A DNA stretch of 24,059 nt from Pseudomonadota bacterium (GTDB lineage: Bacteria; Myxococcota; Myxococcia; Myxococcales; Anaeromyxobacteraceae), in NCBI GenBank assembly GCA_023428085.1, contig JAEYZK010000458.1:1-24059 (forward strand), written 5' to 3'. The notes beneath the pieces were generated by a model. That model was not told the DNA's origin. It searched no databases and worked only from the letters and a program-made list of their open reading frames with translations. Positions within the stretch are counted from its first letter, which is position 1, and each line of letters opens with the position of its first letter. Positions 11,606 to 20,800 of the stretch are shown here, piece after piece. Position numbers and translations under genes: made by a program.

Positions 11606-11667
11606 CGTCACGAAGCGGGGACGCGCGCGCTCTACGCGGTCGAGGCGCCGCACCAACCTTCGTGACG
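11606..11667. promoter_or_regulatory. 10-bp perfect inverted repeat upstream of the DUF2071 gene
   Basis: CGTCACGAAG (11606-11615) and CTTCGTGACG (11658-11667) are exact reverse complements separated by 42 nt. The pair lies in the 195-nt gap between the TPR gene and the DUF2071-type gene. It could be two half-sites for a looping regulator or the base of a transcript stem. Confidence 0.35.
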
Positions 11668-11718
11668 CACGGCGGCGCCGGGGCGGCCCGGTGACGGCGG
11701 GCCGAGCGAGGAGCAGCC

Positions 11719-12528
11719 ATGCACGGAGTCGTCCAGGGTGCCGCGGCGGTCCGCGCGCAGGAGGCGCCGCAGCCGATCCCCAAGGTGAAGCACCCGAGCT
11801 TCCCGTTCCTGCGCACCATCCGGGCGCGCATGCTCGAGCGCTACATCTTCAACTTCCGGATCCGGCCCGAGGAGCTGAAGAAGCGGTTGCCGGCGCCCTG
11901 GCTCGAGCCGCAGGTGGTGAACGGCTACAGCGCCGTCTCCTTCTGCATCCTCTGGCTCGATCGGCTCACGATCTTCCCCATCCCGCCGGTGCTCCGGTTC
12001 GCGACGATCTCGTGCGCCTACCGCATCGGCTTGATCGACACCTCCGAGCCCACCCCGGTCCCCTCGGTCTACGTGACCGATCGCTGGGCCGACCTCCCCC
12101 TCATCGCGCGCCTGGGCCCGCTCGTCCTCCAGGACACGATCCCGGTGATCAAGGCGGCCATCGGCCACGACAACGACCGGGGCACCCACGTCCAGATGAG
12201 CTACACCGACGGCTCCGCCCTGTTCTCCGCCTCGGTCCGGCCCGCGCAGGAGCTGGGCTCCAGGGTCTTCGGCTCCGTCCCCGAGTTCGCCCAGTTCATC
12301 AAGGGTGGGGTCTCGAGCTACGGCCCCTCGCTCGTGCCGGGGAAGCTGACCAAGGTCGATCTGTACAAGGAGGACACGACCTACGCTCCGCTCCAGGCCG
12401 AGGTCGAGTTCAGCGAGCTGAACGAGGAGAGCTGGGCGGACGCGGGCCTGGAGTTCGACAGCGCGGTGACCGCGCGCGGCGCGCAGTACACCTGGGCCTA
12501 CCGCGGGCTCTACTCCGCGGCCCGCTGA
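11719..12528 (+). CDS. DUF2071 / acetoacetate decarboxylase-like protein
   Basis: 269 residues, no signal peptide and no membrane segment. Features such as RIRPEELKKRLP near residue 50, the following long beta-rich body, and the final YTWAYRGLYSA fit the DUF2071/YqjF group, which shares the acetoacetate decarboxylase-like fold. The biochemical role of that group is not established, so no reaction is assigned. The ATG at 11719 has GAGGAG 6 nt upstream. The gene stands alone: it is preceded by a 195-nt gap with an inverted repeat, and its last 19 bp overlap the end of a convergent membrane-protein gene. The first about 20 residues are low in homology and may be dispensable. Confidence 0.7.
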   Translation: MHGVVQGAAAVRAQEAPQPIPKVKHPSFPFLRTIRARMLERYIFNFRIRPEELKKRLPAPWLEPQVVNGYSAVSFCILWLDRLTIFPIPPVLRFATISCAYRIGLIDTSEPTPVPSVYVTDRWADLPLIARLGPLVLQDTIPVIKAAIGHDNDRGTHVQMSYTDGSALFSASVRPAQELGSRVFGSVPEFAQFIKGGVSSYGPSLVPGKLTKVDLYKEDTTYAPLQAEVEFSELNEESWADAGLEFDSAVTARGAQYTWAYRGLYSAAR

Positions 12529-12854
12529 CGGGGGCCGGCGGTCCCCGCGGCGCCCGCGCCCCGCCGGGGGAGGCGCACGGCCAGGAAGGCGCCCCAGAGG
12601 ACGTGACCGGCGGCCCAGGCCGCGAGCGCGGCGGCGAGCCGGAGCGGCGGGCGAACGGTCCACCACGCCGTCGCCGCGGCGGCGAGCGTGCCCAGCACCG
12701 CGACCGCGTTCGGCACCCACAGGGCGCGCGGCAGGGGCTCGCGGCAGACGAGCCACAGCCCCGGGGCGTGCCCGAGGAAGGCCGCGGCGCGGCGCGTGCG
12801 CTCCGTGGGGGAGCCCTGGGGGCTGGACGGCTTCAGACCCGCCAAGGATCGCAC
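12510..12854 (-). CDS. Hypothetical small membrane protein
   Basis: Predicted 114 residues, family not recognised. Two hydrophobic helices are clear (about residues 43-66 and 71-94), joined by a short PP turn and followed by a basic tail, so both ends would face the same side of the membrane. The start is uncertain: the GTG at 12854 has GGAGG only 3 nt upstream, and a TTG at 12845 has the same GGAGG 12 nt away. The frame stays open farther upstream into the neighbouring lipoprotein gene. The lipoprotein gene ends 59 bp upstream in the same direction, so the two may be cotranscribed. The 3' end overlaps the DUF2071 gene by 19 bp. Confidence 0.5.
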   Translation of the reverse strand: MRSLAGLKPSSPQGSPTERTRRAAAFLGHAPGLWLVCREPLPRALWVPNAVAVLGTLAAAATAWWTVRPPLRLAAALAAWAAGHVLWGAFLAVRLPRRGAGAAGTAGPRQRAAE

Positions 12855-12913
12855 GCGCCTCCGGGCCGGACAAGCCGCGCGCCGACGCGGCGCGCCGGCC
12901 CGCAGCCCTCGGC

Positions 12914-13435
12914 TCAGGGCGTAGCGGGCTGCGCCGCCGGTGCGGGCGCCGACTCCCGCACCCGGATCGTCACCTTCGCGTGGAAGTGGGTGACGCGGGG
13001 CCACGCGTGCGTGGGCATCCCCTCCATGAGGCACGTGTTCCAGTCGTCCTTCACGCCGGGAACGAGCTCCTGCGGCTTCCGGCCGTTGCAGACCATGAGC
13101 GGCGTGCCCGCGGCGTCCTCCAGGATCGACTCGAGGGAGACGAGCGCGAGCGCCGTCCCGTGGTTGAAGGCGGTGATCACGGGCTTCGGATGGCTCGTGT
13201 CCGTCTTGCGCGTGTCCTCGGCGATGTCCTCCGCCGAGGGCCGGTTGCGGACGCGGACCTCCACGACCTCCACCGGGCCGGCCCGGAAGCTCACCGGGGC
13301 GATGCCGTCCGCCGGCAACGGGACGACCTCGTCGATGCGGTACTCGCTGACGCGCGTCCCCGGCGGTTCACCCAGGGTGGCGCATCCGCTCAGCAACACC
13401 GCCGCCAGGGTGGCGGCGCACGTGGTCCGGTTCAT
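12914..13435 (-). CDS. Hypothetical lipoprotein
   Basis: 173 residues. The start is well supported: AGGAGGAGG ends 6 nt before the ATG at 13435. A short signal with the lipobox LLSGC (Cys18) predicts lipid attachment and export. The mature part has beta-type segments (RVSEYRIDEVV, VEVVEVRVR, VTHFHAKVTIRVR) and two further cysteines in the middle (CNGRK, NTCLMEG) that could form a disulfide. It ends in an Ala/Pro tail. I do not recognise the family and assign no function. The frame extends upstream of the ATG but without a ribosome binding site. The gene probably forms a short operon with the small membrane protein downstream. Confidence 0.75.
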   Translation of the reverse strand: MNRTTCAATLAAVLLSGCATLGEPPGTRVSEYRIDEVVPLPADGIAPVSFRAGPVEVVEVRVRNRPSAEDIAEDTRKTDTSHPKPVITAFNHGTALALVSLESILEDAAGTPLMVCNGRKPQELVPGVKDDWNTCLMEGMPTHAWPRVTHFHAKVTIRVRESAPAPAAQPATP

Positions 13436-13540
13436 GAGGTCCCTCCTCCTGATCCGACCCTCACATCCCGCCGGCGCGGCGTCAAGCGTCGATCGCCGGA
13501 GTCCCTCGCAGTCCGCGTGCACTGTCCGGGCGCTGCCCGA

Positions 13541-14060
13541 TCACGGGCGGGCGGCGAACGCGGCGAGCAAGCGGCCCAGGGTCTCCGGCTGGCTGACCAT
13601 GGCGAGGTGACCGCCCGGTACCTCCTCGACGTCGGCATGAAGCCGCTGCGCCATGATGCGCTGCCGGGCCGGCGGGAAGTCCTTGTCGCCGCTGAACACC
13701 GCGTACAGGGCAGGCAGTTCACGCGGAGTGTATCGGATGGGCTCGCAGTACAGACGGCGTGACTCGGCGGTGAAGGCCTTCACGACGGCGTCCGCCTGCT
13801 CGCCGCTCAGATCCGCGCACAGGCCCCTGCGGATCGCCGACTCCGGCACCTTCGTCCCGGCGAGCCTGACGACGAGGGGCATGATCGTGCGCTGCGGGAA
13901 CGGCAGGCACGAGAAGAAGCTCTCGTTCGGCAGCGGGATCATGGCCGCCATCGCGACCAGCCCCACGACGCGGTCGCCCAGCACCTCGCTCAGCCTCATC
14001 ATCAACGTCCCGCCGAGCGAGTGGCCGACCAGCACGACCCGCGGGTGGCGCAGCCCCTTA
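13541..14060 (-). pseudogene. 5'-truncated alpha/beta hydrolase
   Basis: About 170 residues match the second half of an alpha/beta hydrolase. They include the nucleophile elbow VGHSLGG, an acid in FSGDKDFPP and a histidine in PGGHLAM, followed by a normal C-terminus. The first 70-90 residues of such enzymes, with the early beta strands and the oxyanion-hole HG motif, are missing. Homology starts abruptly at RHPRVVLVGHS, and the open frame upstream of it (to 14545) has no recognisable protein sequence. There is no start codon at the boundary. A short out-of-frame ATG at 14084 meets a stop at 14058. The gene is therefore probably dead, unless a non-standard start yields a shortened protein. Confidence 0.6.
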
Positions 14061-14348
14061 CGATGACGTGTCGGTCTGCGACATGGCGCCCGCTCCGATC
14101 CCTCGGGTCGTACGGGACCGTCGAAGGTGGACGGAGCTTGGCTCACCTCGCGAACCCGGCAACCACAGACCGCCCGAGCGGGACCTGCGGCGGTAGCCTC
14201 GAGCGCGGCGAGGCCGAACCGCGTGCCGAGGTCCGCGGCGCGCACCGTGCGGCCGCGACGAGGACGCCAATCTCCGTGCGACCGAGGGTCGCCCTCGAGG
14301 CACGACCGTTGCAACCGCGCCCATGGCCATCGACGACCAGGAGCCCTC
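14061..14348. other. Gap before the HETAGH metallopeptidase gene
   Basis: 288 nt between the broken hydrolase and the next start codon. The open frames here look like shadows, with Arg/Ala-rich composition and no motif. I found neither a convincing promoter nor the missing hydrolase 5' half on either strand. Confidence 0.4.
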
Positions 14349-15845
14349 ATGCAAGTCCGACCCGCCGGTTCCGCGATCCTCCCGACCCTCGACCCGCTCG
14401 TCGCGCCGCCGCCGGCGCCGAAGTCGCGCGCCGCCGCGGCCACGCTGGACCGCCTCGAGCTCACCGCCCCGATCGCCCGGCCCGGAGCGGTCGCGCCGAA
14501 GAAGCCCGCAGACCCGCGCGCGCTCGCGGGCCTCCCCACGCTCATCGCCGACGCGCAGGCCGCGGCGCTCGGGGGCGGGGACGGCCCCCCGGACCCGGCG
14601 ACGTTCGCGTCCCTGCGCGCCCGGCTCGAGAAGGCGCGCGCGGCGTTGCCGCCCGCCTATCAGCAGGCGGTCGCCGACCCTCTGCTCGCGCGGCTCGACC
14701 GCCTCGGCGCGAGCGGGTACGCCCGCGTCCTCGCCGAGGATCCCGACCGCGTGGGCGAGGCGGCGCTCCTGCTCGACGTGGCGCAGGCGGTGCTGCAGCG
14801 GGGAGAGGGGTACGAGGCGCGCGCGACGGCTGCGTTCCAGGAGGTGGTGAGCGACCTGTACGACGGCTTCCTCTCCGCGGAGGATCGCCGGGGCGTGAAG
14901 CCGCCGGATCACGGCGTCGCCGCGCCGCTGGTGCGGTGGGGCAGCGCCGACACCGGGCCGTACACCTGGCCCGCGACCGCGACCGCCCTCCTCGACGTGG
15001 ACGCGGCGGTGGTGAGCCTCCCGGCGTCGAACGCCTCCGCCGGGCTCCTCGCCTGGCCGGCGCTGGCGCACGAGACCGCCGGGCACGACCTCCTCGAGGC
15101 CGACGCCGGGCTCCGCGACGAGCTCGCGGGCGTGGTGCGCGGGCGCCTGCGCGAGGAGGAGTACGGCGCCGTCGCCGACTACTTCGCGGACCGGATCGAC
15201 GAGACGGCGGCGGACGTCCTCGGCGTCCTCAACATGGGTCCGGCCGCGGCGGTCGGGCTCATCGGGTACTTCCGGGCCCTCAACGGCGCCTGGGGCGCGT
15301 CCCCGTCGCTCCGCACCTCCGGCCCCGAGGACGACACGCACCCCGCCGACCTCGTGCGGGCGTACCTCGCCGCCGAGACGGTCCGGCTGCTCTCGTTCGA
15401 CGGCGCCGCCGCGTGGGCGGACCGGCTCGTCGCCGAGGCCGATCGCGACCTCGGGCGGATCCGCCTCGGCGGCGTGAACGTCTCGCCCGGGGTGGCGAAG
15501 GAGGCGGCGGCCCTGGTGGCGAAGGCCATCGTGCGGACGAAGCTCGCCGCGCTGGACGGGCACGCGCTGGGCGAGATCCAGGACTGGCGGAACGAGGACG
15601 AGCGGATCGTCGCCGCGCTCCGCACGCGGATCGCCGGCACGGAGTCCGCCGGGACGGAGGGGAAGTACGTGAAGGGCGCGTACGCGGCCCACGCGGTGGC
15701 CGCGGGGGTCTACGAGGCCGTCGCCGGGAGCACCCGGCCGGCGGAGGTCCTGCCGCGGATGGTCGAGGTGCTGGCGGACATGCACGCCCGGAACCCGGCG
15801 TGGACGGCTGCCCGGCGGGGCTCCCCGGGGACGCCGAAGGCCTGA
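14349..15845 (+). CDS. Putative zinc metallopeptidase with HETAGH motif, family not recognised
   Basis: 498 residues from the ATG at 14349, which has AGGAG 6 nt upstream; earlier in-frame ATGs lack one. The N-terminal 60 residues are Pro/Ala-rich without a signal peptide. Residues 85-170 are predicted helical. The core is ALAHETAGHD (His241, Glu242, His245), an HExxH zinc site, followed about 40 residues later by DETAADVLG, whose Glu285 could be the third ligand as in gluzincins. The sequence ASAFLFS-type surface features seen in secreted neighbours are absent, so it is probably cytoplasmic or exported without Sec. A terminal Lys/Ala tail follows a helical C-terminal domain. Substrate and partners are unknown; activity is inferred only from the motif. 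Confidence 0.7.
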   Translation: MQVRPAGSAILPTLDPLVAPPPAPKSRAAAATLDRLELTAPIARPGAVAPKKPADPRALAGLPTLIADAQAAALGGGDGPPDPATFASLRARLEKARAALPPAYQQAVADPLLARLDRLGASGYARVLAEDPDRVGEAALLLDVAQAVLQRGEGYEARATAAFQEVVSDLYDGFLSAEDRRGVKPPDHGVAAPLVRWGSADTGPYTWPATATALLDVDAAVVSLPASNASAGLLAWPALAHETAGHDLLEADAGLRDELAGVVRGRLREEEYGAVADYFADRIDETAADVLGVLNMGPAAAVGLIGYFRALNGAWGASPSLRTSGPEDDTHPADLVRAYLAAETVRLLSFDGAAAWADRLVAEADRDLGRIRLGGVNVSPGVAKEAAALVAKAIVRTKLAALDGHALGEIQDWRNEDERIVAALRTRIAGTESAGTEGKYVKGAYAAHAVAAGVYEAVAGSTRPAEVLPRMVEVLADMHARNPAWTAARRGSPGTPKA

Positions 15846-16148
15846 CCGGCGCAGGGCCGGAGCCCTCTGCTCCGGCGACGCGCCGCGGCGCGTTCCTTCG
15901 CTCTGCGTACGAGGATTGTCCCGGTGGCACCGGGCGCTGCGGGCGCGCACGCAACCGCAGCGGCACGCGCTCTTCGCGCAAAGCTCCGCACGGGTGCATC
16001 GTTCGAGGTTCGTCCGGCTTCGCAGGCGTTGCAGGTCGCCGCGGAGCTCTGCCAGCGTGCCCTCACCACGGACGGCCCTCCTGAACCCGTGACGGATTCC
16101 GCTGCGGCCGTCCCCACCTCGCAGTGAAGGACGAAAGGACGGCACATC
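15846..16148. other. Gap between metallopeptidase and GH16 genes, with two palindromes
   Basis: 303 nt with no gene that I trust. A 7-bp hairpin (15856-15862 with 15870-15876) follows the metallopeptidase stop and may end its transcript, although no T tract follows. A perfect 7+1+7 palindrome at 15920-15934 (CCCGGTG-G-CACCGGG) may be an operator. AAGGA at 16134-16138 is the likely ribosome binding site of the GH16 gene. Confidence 0.5.
15856..15876 (+). terminator. Hairpin after the metallopeptidase gene
   Basis: GCCGGAG (15856-15862) and CTCCGGC (15870-15876) are perfectly complementary around a 7-nt loop, starting 10 nt past the stop codon. No T-rich tail follows. Confidence 0.35.
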
Positions 16149-17579
16149 ATGTCCCAGAGAACGCGGAGCGCCGCGCTCGTCGCCGCCACCCTGTGGCTCG
16201 CGACGGCGCCTATTGCCGCGCGCGCGGCCACGCTCGGGTACAACACGCTCTCCTGCAGCCAGGTCCAGTTCCACGCCAACGGCGTCGCCTGGGCCGACCT
16301 GCACTACAGCGTGAACGGCGGCGGGCAGCTCAACGTGCGGATGGTCCAGAGCGGCACGAACGCCACGTACACGGTGAGCGGGCTCACGAGCGGCGCCTCC
16401 ATCCGCTCCTTCTTCACGTACGTGAACGCCGGGCAGGGCTGGGCCATCGACTCGCCCTGGGCCACGATGACGGTGAGCTGCGGCGGCACGGGCACCCGCT
16501 ACACGCTCACCGTCACCCGCGCCGGCACGGGCAGCGGCACGGTCACGTCCAGCCCCGCGGGCATCCGCTGCGGCGCGACGTGCAGCGCGAGCTACGCGAG
16601 CGGCACGACCGTGACGCTCAGCGCAGCGCCGGCCAGCGGCTCGACCTTCGCCGGCTGGAGCGGCGCGTGCGTGGGGACCGGGGCGTGCGTCACCACGATG
16701 ACCGCCGCGCGCGCCGTGACCGCGACGTTCAACACGAGCGGCGGCGGCACGGGCGACGCGTGCACCGCCTGCATGTACCACCGGCTGGTGTGGTCGGACG
16801 AGTTCGACGGCAGCGGCCAGCCCAGCGCGACCAGCTGGAACTATCACGTCGGCAACGGGTGGAACGCCGGCGCGTTCAGCGGCTGGGGCAACGGCGAGTG
16901 GGAGTGGTACCGGCCCTCCGAGTGCTACCAGGCCGGCGGCAACCTGGTGCTCCGCGCGCAGTGGCTCTCGAGCCCGCTCTCGGTGGGCGGCCGGAGCTGG
17001 TACCAGACCTCGTGCCGCATCACGACCCAGGGCAAGCGCTCCTGGAACAAGGCGCGCGTCGAGGCGCGCATCGCGATGCCGAGCGCGGCGGGGACCTGGC
17101 CGGCGTTCTGGATGATGGGGAGCTCGTACGACGGGTCGTACACGACGACGTACGCCCCGGCCGCGGGCGCCTACGACCGGATGGCGACCAACTGGGCGAG
17201 CTGTGGCGAGATCGACATCATGGAGCACAAGAACACCGACACGACCATCGTGAACAACCTGTTCTGGGACACGCGCACGGGCGTCCTGCCCTGGAGCGGC
17301 ACCAACGTCGCGAACGCTCCGAGCACCGCGAGCGTCGGCAACGTCACGCAGTTCCACACCTACGCGCTCGAGTGGAACGACACGGTCATGTACTGGTACG
17401 TGGACAACGTCCGGGTGAAGACGCAGTCCATCTCGGCGAGCACGATGGAGGAGTACCGGCAGAGCTTCTTCATCCTGCTCAACCTCGCGCTCGGCGGCGC
17501 GTTCCCGGCCCAGAACCCCGTGCAAGGCGACTTCCCGATGTACATGTACGTCGACTACGTCCGCGTGTACCAGCAGTGA
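16149..17579 (+). CDS. Secreted GH16 endo-beta-1,3-glucanase with CBM56-like domain
   Basis: 476 residues. A signal peptide (1-27, ending ARA) predicts export. Residues 28-111 resemble CBM56, a beta-1,3-glucan-binding module (WADLHYSVNGG, a Tyr/Trp-rich beta-sandwich). Residues 117-197 are an InlB-like repeat (TVTRAGTGSGTV, FAGWSGAC) with paired cysteines. Residues 210-476 are a GH16 catalytic domain with the active-site block GEIDIMEH: Glu354 nucleophile, Asp356, Glu359 acid/base. The extra Met is the laminarinase-type form, so the likely reaction is endo-hydrolysis of beta-1,3-glucans such as laminarin, curdlan or fungal wall glucan. AAGGA lies 10 nt before the ATG. A strong hairpin follows the stop. 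The same repeat module occurs in the GH31 protein downstream. Confidence 0.92.
   Translation: MSQRTRSAALVAATLWLATAPIAARAATLGYNTLSCSQVQFHANGVAWADLHYSVNGGGQLNVRMVQSGTNATYTVSGLTSGASIRSFFTYVNAGQGWAIDSPWATMTVSCGGTGTRYTLTVTRAGTGSGTVTSSPAGIRCGATCSASYASGTTVTLSAAPASGSTFAGWSGACVGTGACVTTMTAARAVTATFNTSGGGTGDACTACMYHRLVWSDEFDGSGQPSATSWNYHVGNGWNAGAFSGWGNGEWEWYRPSECYQAGGNLVLRAQWLSSPLSVGGRSWYQTSCRITTQGKRSWNKARVEARIAMPSAAGTWPAFWMMGSSYDGSYTTTYAPAAGAYDRMATNWASCGEIDIMEHKNTDTTIVNNLFWDTRTGVLPWSGTNVANAPSTASVGNVTQFHTYALEWNDTVMYWYVDNVRVKTQSISASTMEEYRQSFFILLNLALGGAFPAQNPVQGDFPMYMYVDYVRVYQQ
16497..16739 (+). repeat. InlB-like repeat module, copy 1 (in GH16)
   Basis: Encodes about 80 residues, from TLTVTRAGTG to TATFNTS, with four cysteines in two pairs. 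It is closely matched by 20770-21003 in the GH31 gene, including a 32-nt stretch identical in both (16635-16666 and 20899-20930). It is a coding-domain repeat, probably a spacer or surface-interaction module. Confidence 0.8.
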
Positions 17580-17609
17580 GGCATGGCCGAGGTGCCGCTC
17601 GCCCGCGCG

Positions 17610-17638
17610 CGCGGGCGGGCGGCCCCGGCCCGCCCGCG
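17610..17638 (+). terminator. Strong hairpin after the GH16 gene
   Basis: CGCGGGCGGGC (17610-17620) and GCCCGCCCGCG (17628-17638) form a perfect 11-bp GC stem with a 7-nt loop, 30 nt past the GH16 stop. No T tract follows, but the stem is by far the strongest in this gap and should end or pause transcription before GH31. Confidence 0.5.
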
Positions 17639-17850
17639 GCCACGCCGGTCCGCGGAGCCGTCGTCGCCGCCCCTTCGGGGATCCCGCGCGCCAGCGGCCG
17701 AGATTCAGGGGAGCTTCGTGGCCCGCGGCCGCGCGCGGGGCTCTCCGCGCCGCGCCCCTCGTTTGACCCTCCGGAACGGTCATGGGAGGTTTGCGCGCGA
17801 CTTCGAACCGGTTCGATTGGCTTCCAACCCGACGGTCCATGGGAGCGGTC

Positions 17851-20800
17851 ATGCGCGCGAAGGCGAATCCGAGGAGCGGTCCTGGCGGATGGGTGTGGTC
17901 CCTGATGGCGCTCGCCGGCGCGAGCCTCCTCTCGTGCGGCGTGGGCGGGGAGGGCGACCTCGCCGACGCGCCGGCCGCGGGTGGTCCGGCCGCGGTCACG
18001 TGCGCGCCGCCGCCGGCCGGGAGCGGCCCGTTCACCGTCGACGCCACGGGCGTCACGTTCACCCTGGGCTCGGGCCGCCAGCGCGTGCAGGTCTGCCAGG
18101 ACGACATCGTCCGCGTGACCTACACCCCCGGCGCGTCGTTCCCGGCCAAGACGTCGCTGTCCGTGAACAAGGCCTGGCCGGCGCCGAGCTTCTGCGTCAC
18201 CTACGCCGCGCCGACGGTGACCATCACGACCAACCGGATGAAGGCCAAGATCAACACGAGCACCGGCTCCATCACCTATACCGACGTCGACGACGCCGTC
18301 GTGCTGGCCGAGGACGCCACGCGGAGCAAGATCGTGACGCCGGTGACGGTCGAGGGCGTCGGCACGAACCGGATCGAGACCATCTTCGCCTCCCCGGCGA
18401 ACGAGGCGCTCTTCGGCCTCGGGCAGCACCAGGACAACGTGCTGAACCGGAAGGGGACGACCCGGCGCCTCCTGAACGTCAACACCGAGATCAACGTGCC
18501 GTTGCTGGTCTCGAACCGGGGCTACGGGATCTTCTGGGACAACTACTCCACCTCCAATTTCTACGGGAACGACTCGAGCAACACCCGGTACCGGTACGTG
18601 TCCGAGGCCGGCGAGATGGTGGACTACTACTTCTTCTACGGCCCCACGCTCGACCAGGTCGTCGCCAACTACCGCGTCGCCACGGGCGCGGCGCCGCTCT
18701 TCCCGAAGTGGGCCTACGGCCTGTTCCACTCGAAGGACAAGTACGGGAGCCAGGCGGAGCTCCTGGCGGTGAAGGACGGCTACCGGAACGCCCGGATCCC
18801 GCTCGACGTCATCGTCCAGGACTGGGACTACTGGACCCCGTACTCCTGGGGCTCCCACTTCATGGACGAGGCGCGCTACCCGAGCCCGAAGGCGCTGATC
18901 GACAACCTGCACGCGGCCAACGTCCACGCGATGATCTCGATCTGGCCGGAGTACCAGTACGTCGCGAGCCCGCGCAAGGCGGGGGACCAGGACAACTACA
19001 ACGCGCTGAACGCCATCGGCGCGCTCTACCCGAGCGGCGGCAGCCATCACTTCTACGACACCTTCAACGCCAGCGCCCGGAGCCTCGTCTACAGGCAGAT
19101 CCACGACCGCCTGCTCGGGGCCTTCGGCTGGGACGCGATCTGGGCGGACAACACCGAGCCGCAGGCGTACCCCGACGCGCTGAACATGCGGACGGTCAAC
19201 ACCGCGCTCGGCAAGGGCGCGCTCTACCTCAACGCCTACCCGCTCCAGCACAGCAAGGCCCTCTACGAAGGGTGGCGCTCGATCGGGCCCGCCGGGAAGC
19301 GCGTCTACGTGCTCACCCGGAGCGCGTTCGCGGGCCAGCAGCGCTACGCGACGACGGTCTGGTCCGGCGACATCGACTGCAACTTCCCGACGTTCGCCCG
19401 GCAGATCCCCGCCGGGCTCAACCTCGCGGCGGCCGGGTTCCCGTACTGGACGACGGACATCGGCGGCTACTGGGGGCACAACCTCGACTGGAGCACGGCC
19501 GCGAACAACGAGCTGTTCACGCGCTGGTTCCAGTACGGCGCCTTCAGCCCGATCTTCCGCGTCCACGGGGGCGGCGGGCGGGAGCTCTACGGCAACCAGT
19601 GGAGCGCCACCACCAAGGCGAACCTCCTGACCATCGACAACCTGCGGTACCGCCTCATGCCGTACATCTACTCGCTCGCGTGGAGGGTCACGAGCGAGGG
19701 CTACACGATGATGCGCCCGCTCGTGTTCGACTACCCGCAGGACGCGGCCGTGTTCAACCTCAAGGACCAGTTCCTGTTCGGCCCCGCGCTCCTCGTGAAC
19801 CCCGTGGTCGCCGCCGGCGTCACGAGCAGGGACGTCTACCTGCCCGCGGGCACCTGGTACGACTTCTGGACGGGGACGACCGTGAGCGGCGGCGGGACCG
19901 TGTCGGCGAGCGCGCCCCTGAGCCGGATCCCGCTCTTCGTGAAGGCGGGCTCGATCGTCCCCATGGGCCCGATGATCCAGTACGCGACCCAGAGCGTCGA
20001 TCCCCTGGAGATCCGGGTCTACCGCGGGCGTGACGGTGCGTTCACGCTGTACGAGGACCAGGGCGACACCTACGGCTACGAGGGGGGCCAGTACGCCACG
20101 ATCCCCATCGCCTGGAACGAGGCCGCGCAACAGCTGACCGTCGGCGCCAGGTCCGGGAGCTACGCGGGGATGCCGGCCAGCCGGACGTTCAACGTCGTCT
20201 TCGTGGGGCCCGGCCGCGGCGCCGGGGTCGAGGTGAGCGCCGCGGATCGCACGATCACGTACGCCGGCGCCGAGGTGGTGGTGACGCCGCCGGCGAGCGG
20301 CGGCGCCGTCTCGGTGAACGCGGGCGGGGCGGCCACCGGCGGCTTCGCGGCCGACGCCTACTTCTCGGGCGGGAGCACGTACGGCACCACGACCGCCATC
20401 GACACCTCGGCGATCTCCGGCGCGGCGCCGCCCCAGGCCGTCCTCCAGACGGAGCGGTACGGCGAGTTCACGTACACCATCCCGGACCGCACGCCCGGCG
20501 GCGCGCAGGCGGTGACGCTGTACTTCGCGGAGAGCTTCTGGACGGCGGCGGGGCAGCGGACGTTCGACGTGGCGATCAACGGCGCGACGGTCCTGACCGC
20601 GTTCGACATCCTCGCGGCGGCGGGCGGGGCGAACCGGGCCATCGCGCGGACGTTCACGACCACCGCGAGCGCGACGGGTCAGGTGGTGATCGCGTTCACC
20701 CGGGGAGGCGGCCCCGACAACCCGAAGATCAGCGGCATCACCGTCGCCTCGAGCGGCGGCGAGACCTCCTACCCCTTGACCGTGACGAAGGCGGGCACCG

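Noticed and set aside
8874..13610. 1578-residue plus-strand frame running across four real genes
   Set aside because: Arg/Gly/Ala/Pro-rich shadow frame crossing genes on both strands, no motif; its start lies 7 nt from the true start of the TPR gene.
15925..15941. Possible sigma-54 promoter (TGGCAC followed by a GC)
   Set aside because: The spacing between the GG and GC elements is off by one and the -12 box is GCTGC rather than TTGCA; the TGGCAC is explained by the 15-bp palindrome.
17782..17850. Earlier ATG starts for the GH31 gene
   Set aside because: Neither 17782 nor 17839 has a good ribosome binding site, and they would place extra residues before a good lipoprotein signal that begins at 17851.
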